Assembly (NCBI RefSeq): GCF_026341035.1
Contig: NZ_JAPEOQ010000001.1
Location: 5,642,001-5,706,000 of the forward strand
Direction of reading: 5' to 3'
DNA length: 64,000 bases
Source of the DNA: Streptomyces sp. NBC_01016
GTDB lineage: Bacteria > Actinomycetota > Actinomycetes > Streptomycetales > Streptomycetaceae
Shown here: piece after piece, positions 57,735 to 64,000 of the stretch
How positions within the stretch are numbered: the stretch's first letter is position 1
Layout of the letters: every line of letters begins with the position of its first letter
The notes under the pieces: model-generated
What the model was told of the DNA's origin: nothing
The model's input: the letters and a program-made list of their open reading frames with translations, nothing else
Databases searched by the model: none
Translations under genes and position numbers: made by a program

Positions 57735-58733
57735 ATGGACGAGGGGCAGCAGGTACGCGACGCGGTGGGGACACAGGCGGCACCATCGGAGGCGGGCGTC
57801 ACCACCGGCGCCCTCGCAAGGCGGCTCGGGGTCTCGCCGACGACCCTGCGCAGCTGGGACCGCCGCTACGGGCTCGGGCCCGCGCAGCGCTCGACGGGAC
57901 ACCACCGGCGCTGGACCGCGGACGACGTCGCGGTCGTCGAGGAGATGTGCCGGCTGACCACGACGGGCCTGCCGCCCGCCGAGGCCGCGCTCCTCGCGGG
58001 TAAACGCCTTGCGACGGAGCCGGCCGCGCTGCCGCACCAGCGCCCGGCGTCGGCCGCGCCCGCCTCGCCGGCCACGCTGGAGCGCCAGTGCCGGGGCATC
58101 TCCCGCGCCGCGACCCGCATGGACGCGCCGACCGTGCAGAACCTGCTGACCGAGGCCGTGACGGAGCACGGCCTGGTCACCGCCTGGCAGGACGTGATGG
58201 CGCCGGTGCTGCACGCGGTGGGCCGCAAGTGGGAGGAGGCGGGCGACCGGTACGTCGAGGTCGAGCACCTGCTGTCCTGGCAGGTCTCGCGCACCCTGCA
58301 CCGTGCGGCCGCCCCCGTCGACTCCACCCTCGCGCTGCCGCCGCTGGTCCTTGCCTGCGTCCCCGCCGAACAGCACGTGCTCGCCCTGGAGGCGCTCAGT
58401 GCCGGTCTGAGTCAACTGGGCGTACCGCAGCGGATGTTCGGGGCGGCCGTGCCGGTGGATGCGGTGTCGGCCGCGGTGCGCAGGACCGGGCCGCGCGTCG
58501 TCGTGCTGTGGGCGCAGGCCCGCTCCACCGCGAGCCTTCCGCTGGCCCGGCACCTCGCCGAGACCCGCTGGGGTGTGCGCGGCGCCCGCGGCAAACCCGC
58601 CGTGATGCTGGCCGGGCCAGGCTGGGCGGGCCGGGGCGTGCGCGGCGCGCTGCACCCGGCGACGCTGCCGCAGGCCCTCGACCAGATCGGGCGCCACTAC
58701 CCGGAGATCAGTCGAGGCCCCGGGCCCGCTTGA
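57735..58733 (+). CDS. MerR family regulator with B12-binding-like domain (LitR/CarH type)
   Basis: The 332-residue protein has a MerR helix-turn-helix (residues about 20-85; ALARRLGVSPTTLRSWDRRY), a four-helix middle domain (WQDVMAPVLHAVGRKWEEAG, then YVEVEHLLSW) and a Rossmann-like domain with CVPAEQHVLALEALSAGL. This is the order of CarH/LitR light sensors that bind adenosylcobalamin. The EQH histidine matches the cobalamin ligand position, but the following Gly is Ala and the W-to-EH spacing is one longer than in CarH, so cofactor binding is uncertain. Divergence from an ECF sigma gene and the nearby photolyase fit a light-response role. Confidence 0.83.
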   Translation: MDEGQQVRDAVGTQAAPSEAGVTTGALARRLGVSPTTLRSWDRRYGLGPAQRSTGHHRRWTADDVAVVEEMCRLTTTGLPPAEAALLAGKRLATEPAALPHQRPASAAPASPATLERQCRGISRAATRMDAPTVQNLLTEAVTEHGLVTAWQDVMAPVLHAVGRKWEEAGDRYVEVEHLLSWQVSRTLHRAAAPVDSTLALPPLVLACVPAEQHVLALEALSAGLSQLGVPQRMFGAAVPVDAVSAAVRRTGPRVVVLWAQARSTASLPLARHLAETRWGVRGARGKPAVMLAGPGWAGRGVRGALHPATLPQALDQIGRHYPEISRGPGPA

Positions 58734-60069
58734 ACCGGGCAAGACCGTCCGGCAGTTCGACGATCGGGTCCGGATAGTCGCCGAGGGCGGCCCGGTCGAG
58801 TCCGGCCGCCTTCCACGGCGTGTGCACCGCGGAGCCCTCGATGCCGGCCAACTCCGGTACCCAGCGCCGTACGTAGGCGCCGTCCGGGTCGTAGCGCTTG
58901 GCCTGGGTCACCGGATTGAGCACCCGGTTCGGTCGGCTGTCCGTGCCGGTGCCCGCCATCCACTGCCAGTTCATCTGGTTGTTCGCGACGTCCCCGTCCA
59001 CCAACAGGCTCAGGAAATGCCGTGCGCCCACCCGCCAGTCCACGTACAGCGTCTTGACGAGGAACGACGCGGTGAGCAGCCGGCCCCGGTTGTGCATCCA
59101 GCCCTCGTGCCGCAGCTGCCGCATCGCGGCGTCCACCACCGGGTATCCCGTACGCCCCTCCTGCCACGCCTCGACCTCCCGGGGCGCCCTGCGCCAACGG
59201 TCGTGATGCGTGCGGTAGTCGGCGCCCGCGGCGTCGGGCCGCGCGGCCAGCACCTGGTGGTGGAAGTCCCGCCAGGCCAGCTGCCGCACGAACGCCTCCG
59301 CGCCCGGGCCGCCCGCCGCGCGCGCCCGGTGCACGGCCTCGACGGGACCGATCGTGCCGAAGTGCAGATGCGGGGAGAGCCGCGACGTGGCGTCGCCCGC
59401 GAGGTCGTCGTGCCGGTCCTCGTACGCGGCGATCCCCGAACGCAGCCAGGACGTCAGCAGCGCCCGGCCGGCCCGTTCACCGCCCTCGGCGAGCCCGGGC
59501 GACACCCCCGACACATCGGCCCGCTCGGGCAGCACCTCGCCGCCCACGCCGTCCGGCACCCGGACGGCGCGCGGCGCCCGCACGACGGCCCGCGTCCCGT
59601 GCTGGGCCCAGTGCCGGTGGTAGGGCGTGAACACCGCGAAGTGGTCCCGGGCGTCGGGCGTGACGGCGCCCGGCGGAACGCAGGTGACGACGCCGTCGTG
59701 CGCCACCAGGTCGCAGCCGAGCCGGTGCAGCGTGTCCCGCAGCAGGTCCTCCCTGCGGTGCGCGTACGCGGAGACGCCGCCCGCCACGTGGACGGCGCAC
59801 GCGTCCGTCTCGGTCACCACCTTCGCCACCTCGTCGACCACGTCGCCCGAGCGCACCACGAGCCGCCCGCCCCGGTCCCGCAGCGCCGCGTCCAGATCCC
59901 GCAGGCAGTCGGCGAGAAACGCCTCCCGGTTCGGGGCGAGGAACCCGGCGACCCCCGTGTCCCGGACGAACAGCGGCACCACGACGTCCCCCGCGGTCAA
60001 CGCCGCCCGCAGTGGCGGGTGATCGTGCACTCGGAGGTCGGAGGTGAACAGGACGACGTGGACACGCAC
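58708..60069 (-). CDS. phr: Deoxyribodipyrimidine photolyase / cryptochrome
   Basis: The 453-residue protein has the antenna-binding N-terminal Rossmann domain (VVLFTSDLRVHDHPPLRAAL) and the FAD domain with TSRLSPHLHFGT, RQLAWRDFHHQ, GYPVVDAAMRQL, MHNRGRLLTASFLVK and DGDVANNQMNWQWMAGTGTD, all marks of a CPD photolyase. It repairs UV-made pyrimidine dimers using blue light. The 3' end overlaps the convergent MerR gene by 26 bases. Its neighbours suggest light-induced expression. Confidence 0.95.
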   Translation of the reverse strand: MRVHVVLFTSDLRVHDHPPLRAALTAGDVVVPLFVRDTGVAGFLAPNREAFLADCLRDLDAALRDRGGRLVVRSGDVVDEVAKVVTETDACAVHVAGGVSAYAHRREDLLRDTLHRLGCDLVAHDGVVTCVPPGAVTPDARDHFAVFTPYHRHWAQHGTRAVVRAPRAVRVPDGVGGEVLPERADVSGVSPGLAEGGERAGRALLTSWLRSGIAAYEDRHDDLAGDATSRLSPHLHFGTIGPVEAVHRARAAGGPGAEAFVRQLAWRDFHHQVLAARPDAAGADYRTHHDRWRRAPREVEAWQEGRTGYPVVDAAMRQLRHEGWMHNRGRLLTASFLVKTLYVDWRVGARHFLSLLVDGDVANNQMNWQWMAGTGTDSRPNRVLNPVTQAKRYDPDGAYVRRWVPELAGIEGSAVHTPWKAAGLDRAALGDYPDPIVELPDGLARFKRARGLD

Positions 60070-60145
60070 GGAAAGGCTCCAGGTGGAGAGGTGGCAAGCG
60101 GGCTACGTCAGGCCTTCCCGGCCGACGGTGCGCACGGATGCACGA

Positions 60146-61645
60146 TCACCCGCACGGGGCGCCCCGCTCGGCCGTGGCCGCGATGTTGCGCGCCATCCCG
60201 CCGAACACCACGGAGTGGAACGGCGCCACGCTCCACCAGTACGCCTGGCCCGCCAGGCCGTGCGGATGGAACAGCGCCCGCTGCCGGTAGCGGGAGCGCC
60301 CGCCGTCCGCCGCCTCCACGGACAGCTCAAGCCAGGCCAGGCCCGGCAACCGCATCTCGGCGCGCAGCCGCAGCAGCCGGCCCGGCTCGATCTCCTCCAC
60401 GCGCCAGAAATCCAGCGAGTCGCCGACCCGCAGCCGCGCCGCGTCCCGCCGCCCACGCCGCAGCCCCACACCGCCCACGAACCGGTCGAGCCCGCCGCGC
60501 ACGGCCCACGCCAGCGGGAACGAGTACCAGCCGTGTTCCCCGCCGATGCCCTCGATCACGTCCCACAGCCGCTCCGGCGAGGCCTCGACCAGCCGCTCCC
60601 GGTCGTCCGTGTAGAGGCTGCCGCCCGCCCAGTCCGGATCGGTGGGCAGCGGATCGCTGGGGGCGCCCGGCAGCGCGGCGGACGACCAGCGGGTGGCCAC
60701 CTGCGCCTCCTGGACACGGCGCAGCGCCAGCCGCACCGCCTCGTCGAACCCGATCGGGGAACCCGGCGGATACGCCACCCATTGCTGGATGTCGTGCTCG
60801 TGGCAGACGACTTCGTGGCGCAGCGACTCGGTGAGCGGGCGGGCGATGGAGGCGGGCACGGGCGTCACCAGGCCGACCCAGTGGCTCGACAGGCCGGGAC
60901 TGAGCATCGGCACCCCGACCACGACGCGCCGCGGCAACCGCGCCACCGCCGCGTACCGGAGCATCATGTCGCGGTAGGTGAGCACGTCGGGCCCGCCGAC
61001 ATCGAAGGAACGGGACACCTCCGACGGCATCGCCGCGCTGTCCACGAGGCAGCGCAGCACGTCGCGGACCGCGATCGGCTGGATCCGGGTGTGCACCCAG
61101 CTGGGCGTCACCATCACCGGCAGCCGTTCGGTCAGATAGCGCAGCATCTCGAACGAAGCGGAACCGGACCCGATGATCACGGCCGCGCGCAGCACCGTCG
61201 TCGGCACTCCGGAGGCGAGCAGGATGTGCCCGACCTCCGCCCGCGAGCGCAGATGCGGCGACAGCTCACGCTCGGGCACGCCCGCGGGCGTCAGGCCGCC
61301 CAGATAGACGATCCGCCGCACACCCGCCCGGCGGGCCTCTTCGGCGAAGGCCGTCGCCATCTCGCGGTCGGTGCGCTCGAAGTCCTTGCCGGTGCCGAGC
61401 GCGTGCACCAGGTAGTACGCGACGTCGATGCCGCTCAGCGCGGCGCCGAGCGAGTCGCGATCCGTGAGATCGCCCTGAGCCACCTCGACATCGCCGGCCC
61501 ACGGGTGATCCCGGAGCTTGGCGGGGGAGCGGGCCAGGCAGCGCACGTGATGCCCCGAGGCGAGCAGTTCCGGCACCAGGCGGCCGCCGATGTAGCCGCT
61601 CGCCCCGGTGACCAGGCATCGCTGTCCGGCACGTTCCGCGTTCAT
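60146..61645 (-). CDS. SDR-type NAD(P)-binding protein with DUF2867 domain
   Basis: The 499-residue protein has an N-terminal atypical SDR Rossmann domain (CLVTGASGYIGGRLVPELLA; LTDRDSLGAALSGIDVAYYL) and a C-terminal DUF2867 domain (residues about 340-490; LWDVIEGIGGEHGWYSFPLA; WRVEEIEPGRLLRLRAEMRL) that resembles a START-like lipid-binding fold. The reaction is unknown. The gene is directly upstream of the photolyase in the same direction, and homologues occur in light-response loci, so a role in light or carotenoid stress is inferred. Confidence 0.88.
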   Translation of the reverse strand: MNAERAGQRCLVTGASGYIGGRLVPELLASGHHVRCLARSPAKLRDHPWAGDVEVAQGDLTDRDSLGAALSGIDVAYYLVHALGTGKDFERTDREMATAFAEEARRAGVRRIVYLGGLTPAGVPERELSPHLRSRAEVGHILLASGVPTTVLRAAVIIGSGSASFEMLRYLTERLPVMVTPSWVHTRIQPIAVRDVLRCLVDSAAMPSEVSRSFDVGGPDVLTYRDMMLRYAAVARLPRRVVVGVPMLSPGLSSHWVGLVTPVPASIARPLTESLRHEVVCHEHDIQQWVAYPPGSPIGFDEAVRLALRRVQEAQVATRWSSAALPGAPSDPLPTDPDWAGGSLYTDDRERLVEASPERLWDVIEGIGGEHGWYSFPLAWAVRGGLDRFVGGVGLRRGRRDAARLRVGDSLDFWRVEEIEPGRLLRLRAEMRLPGLAWLELSVEAADGGRSRYRQRALFHPHGLAGQAYWWSVAPFHSVVFGGMARNIAATAERGAPCG

Positions 61646-61737
61646 GGGTCTCCCTCGCTCGCCCCCTGTCCACCACGGTCCGCCCCAAGACCGACTTCCG
61701 CATCAACAGAGCGGGTGGATGCAGCAGGTCCGAACGG

Positions 61738-63699
61738 TCAGGGCCGCCCGGGTGCCACCTCCTTCAGCCGCTCCCCGGTGTCCAGGCGGGCCGCCACACG
61801 GACCGTGCCGTGCTCGGGAGCGCGCATTGCCACGGTGCGGCCCTTGCGGAACGCGGTCACCGCACCGCTCGCCTCGATCCGGGTGACCGCGCGGCTTCCC
61901 GCAGCCAGGAGGTACCAGTGGTCGTCCGGCGACCTCCACCGGGTGTCGGCCACCACGTGCTGGCCGAACCGGCTGCAGGCCGCCGTGGCCCGGGCCCGGC
62001 CGACCAGCTGCGCCGGTTCGGCGGCCGCGCCGGGCGCGCGCATCAGGAGAGCGACATCGCCCGGGCCACGCCAGGTGGAGGCGCGTACGCAGGACCAGAC
62101 CGCCCGGCCCGCGTCCTTCGGCAACTGCTGCTCGGCGAAGTCCCACGCGTTCACGGCGCGCACGGCGCCGCCCCGCCACGGCTGGAGCCGGCAGGCGGTG
62201 CGCGCCCACGCGACCAGCGCCTGGCTGCCGGTGGCCTCGCGCGGCTGCCGGGGCGGAGGCGTGCCGTGTCCGGGAAGCGGCGTGTACGTGAGGTGCACGG
62301 GCGAGAGACCGCCGAGGTCGGCGAGCAGGAACGAGTGGTTCTCCACGATGCGCGCCGAGGAGCGCAGTTGGAGCACGGGGCGGCGCGCGCAGCCGTCCGC
62401 CGGCGCGACCGGAACGGCGTCGCTCACCCCGTCGTCCGACACGTCCAGCGGCCGCCCCTGAGTGTCGGGTCGCAAGAGGTCCCGGGTGGTCGCCTCGGTG
62501 ATCCACGGCGCCGTCAGGTAGCGGGCGGAACCGTGGTCGCGGGTGAGGACGACGGCCGCCGCCGTGGTCACGTCCGCGTCGTCGACCCGGGCCAGGGCGA
62601 GGCCGGCCGGGCCGTCGCCGTCCGGCGCGGTGTAGCGGGCCAGCCGTTCGCCGTCGCTGAGGAGCACCACGGCACGGCCGTCGACGTCGCCCGCGAACAG
62701 CAGTTGCGGTGCGCGTGGCGGTGGATCGGCCGTGGTGTCCGGGGTCCGGCTGACGCGTACGGCGCCGGAGGGCTCGGCCCACGCGGCCAGCGCCCGGTCC
62801 AGCAGGGCGGTGTCGTCGGTCCGGTCGCCGCGCGCGGGCCAGGCCGTGAAGTCGACCCGTGAGGTGTCGGCCCAGGTGTCCCGCCCGGCGCGGGTGAGGT
62901 CACCGGAGGCGGGCGCCGCCCGGACCGGGGTGCCCGCGCCCGCCGCTTCCCGCTGCGGGGCGGAGTCGGGGGCGAGCACGGCGGCCGCCGCGACGACGGC
63001 CACGGCCCCGAGTGCGAGAGCGACCCGGGTCCGCCGCGCGCGGCGCAGCAGATCCGTGGGACGTGTCTGCACGGAGCAGGCGTCGAACTCCTGGGAGTGC
63101 AGCAACGCCGCGGCGGCAGGCCCGGATTCGGCGTCGAGTCCGACGGACTCCTGTACGGCCGCCCCGGCATCCGCCACCCCGGCCGCGGCCAACAGCGCCG
63201 TCGCCCGGTCCGCGTCCATGGAGTCGATGTGCCGGAGCACGAACGCGGCGCGCGCCGGGGCGGAAGCGTCCGCGAGGGAACGGACCAGCGCGAGTTCCTC
63301 GGCGCCGCCGGAGCGGGGGAACAGCCGCAGCCCCCAGACCACGGGGAGCCGGGGCAGCAGGATGCGGGGCGGCGGCAGGGCCGCGGGCCACCCGGCCGGC
63401 CGGTGCGCGAAGGACAGAGCGGTCCGCAGAATGCGTACGCGCAGCGCGTCGGTGGCGGTGGCGGTGTCGGAGCCGTCGCCTGGGGCACGGGGCCCGGGCA
63501 CGGAGGCCGGGCGCCCCGGCAGCGCGCGCTGGACGGCGGTGTGGGCGAGCAGCACCCGGCGATGGCGGGTGAAGACGGCGGGGAGCGTCAGATAGGCCAG
63601 GCGTACGAGGCCGGTGTACTCGTCGAGCAGAGCTGCCTCGGCCTGGTCGGTGGCTATCCGTGAGCGGGGGATAATGCTTTCGCGACGAAGCTGGGGCAT
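61738..63699 (-). CDS. Large membrane-anchored protein with degenerate sigma-like N-terminus
   Basis: The 653-residue protein begins with a segment like sigma region 2 (LLDEYTGLVRLAYLTLP) and, after residue 140, a region 4-like helix pair (APARAAFVLRHIDSMDADRA, TALLAAAGV), followed by one membrane segment (VALALGAVAVVAAAAVLAP, about residues 225-245) and a long extracytoplasmic beta-rich part. The sigma-like regions seem too degenerate for promoter recognition. I do not know the function. GGAGAGG lies six bases before the ATG at 63699. It is divergent from an ATPase-like gene at the window end. Confidence 0.7.
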   Translation of the reverse strand: MPQLRRESIIPRSRIATDQAEAALLDEYTGLVRLAYLTLPAVFTRHRRVLLAHTAVQRALPGRPASVPGPRAPGDGSDTATATDALRVRILRTALSFAHRPAGWPAALPPPRILLPRLPVVWGLRLFPRSGGAEELALVRSLADASAPARAAFVLRHIDSMDADRATALLAAAGVADAGAAVQESVGLDAESGPAAAALLHSQEFDACSVQTRPTDLLRRARRTRVALALGAVAVVAAAAVLAPDSAPQREAAGAGTPVRAAPASGDLTRAGRDTWADTSRVDFTAWPARGDRTDDTALLDRALAAWAEPSGAVRVSRTPDTTADPPPRAPQLLFAGDVDGRAVVLLSDGERLARYTAPDGDGPAGLALARVDDADVTTAAAVVLTRDHGSARYLTAPWITEATTRDLLRPDTQGRPLDVSDDGVSDAVPVAPADGCARRPVLQLRSSARIVENHSFLLADLGGLSPVHLTYTPLPGHGTPPPRQPREATGSQALVAWARTACRLQPWRGGAVRAVNAWDFAEQQLPKDAGRAVWSCVRASTWRGPGDVALLMRAPGAAAEPAQLVGRARATAACSRFGQHVVADTRWRSPDDHWYLLAAGSRAVTRIEASGAVTAFRKGRTVAMRAPEHGTVRVAARLDTGERLKEVAPGRP

Positions 63700-63865
63700 G
63701 GCGGGCCTCTCCCGGAAGTCCGTAGGGACACGGTGTCGTCCTTCAAACGACGAGCCGGGGAGTCGGTCACCCCGTCGAATCCGGCAGGACTGCGCGGCCT
63801 GATGCGGGGTATCAGCAGGCTGCGGGTGTCCATCGCGGAGTCCTGCAGGCGTGAAAGAGACACGA

Positions 63866-64000
63866 ATGACCGAGTACATGGACGGGGCATTGATCCCCAC
63901 AGGTTTCGACGAGGCAGTCGGGCCACTGATGCAGGCGACCCACTACGCAGGTGACGAGGGGTGCCTGGCCGACGCGCGCAGGTTCGCCGACGTGTTCCTG
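63866..64000 (+). CDS. N-terminus of a gene cut by the window end (possible HATPase anti-sigma-type protein)
   Basis: From the ATG at 63866 (GAAAGAG before it) 45 residues are visible: TEYMDGALIPTGFDEAVGPL, then DARRFADVFL at the edge. The ARRFADVFL helix resembles the first helix of the actinobacterial RsbW-like histidine-kinase-type ATPases, but the ATP-binding motifs lie outside the window, so the assignment is weak. Confidence 0.45.
   Translation, partial: MTEYMDGALIPTGFDEAVGPLMQATHYAGDEGCLADARRFADVFL

Noticed and set aside
60044..62461. 805-codon plus-strand open frame
   Set aside because: It is opposite the SDR gene and the membrane protein gene and has the composition of a shadow frame.
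1..64000. CRISPR arrays, tRNA/rRNA genes, prophage or integrative element ends
   Set aside because: I saw no regularly spaced repeats, no cloverleaf or rRNA signatures, and no integrase or phage structural genes; a covariance-model scan would be needed to exclude small RNAs.

Overview
The window is about 64 kb of very GC-rich DNA with strong third-position G/C bias, AGGAGG-type ribosome binding sites, many GTG starts, many four-base stop/start overlaps and only one in-frame TTA codon that I could find. Together with families such as DUF4032, DUF4230, peptidase-inhibitor I36, chitinases with a DasR-like operator and paired P450/TetR genes, this points to a Streptomyces chromosome, probably an arm-proximal accessory region. 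I see no rRNA, tRNA, CRISPR array or phage.

Layout. 1-2.0 kb: a truncated XRE regulator and a DUF4032 kinase-like protein. 2.0-4.6 kb: a Gfo/Idh/MocA oxidoreductase divergent from a 14-helix MFS exporter. 4.6-12 kb: a sugar-uptake operon (Tat lipoprotein binding protein, two permeases, hydroxyacid dehydrogenase, DUF2264 enzyme) with a DeoR/LacI chimeric regulator. 12-21.4 kb: arylamine N-acetyltransferase, a CYP107-like P450, MgtC/SapB protein, a heterodimeric ABC exporter, and a stand-alone P450BM3-like haem domain divergent from a TetR gene across a large inverted repeat. 21.5-31 kb: MarR/MFS pair, small enzymes, two genes with matching uORF-hairpin leaders, and a TetR/DMT pair with twin operators. 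30.7-34.7 kb: a RibD-like protein with reversed domain order, a frameshifted glutathionyl-hydroquinone-reductase-like gene, SRPBCC and VOC proteins. 34.9-43.3 kb: asnB, a phosphonate-type module (FAD oxidoreductase, GntR, phosphonatase-like hydrolase), pgm, a Clp-N/HTH protein with a palindromic promoter, and an aldo/keto reductase. 43.4-53 kb: a kinase-like pseudogene, a large GH87-type alpha-1,3-glucanase split by an IS5-family element, a cupin/zinc-ribbon protein, OsmC and a GH18 chitinase. 53-56.8 kb: DinB protein, a TTA-containing gene, two secreted I36 proteins around a lipoprotein, and an Eis-like acetyltransferase. 57-61.7 kb: ECF sigma factor, LitR/CarH-like MerR regulator, photolyase and an SDR/DUF2867 protein, resembling a light-response cluster. 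61.7-64 kb: a membrane protein with a sigma-like N-terminus and the start of a further gene.

The region reads as polysaccharide scavenging (sugar ABC operon, GH87, GH18), xenobiotic and light-stress handling (P450s, NAT, photolyase, exporters) and local regulators sitting beside their targets. Decay is visible at three places: the IS-split glucanase, the kinase-like pseudogene and the one-base frameshift in the reductase. Starts were chosen from ribosome binding sites and family N-termini; regulatory sites are inferred from symmetry and position.
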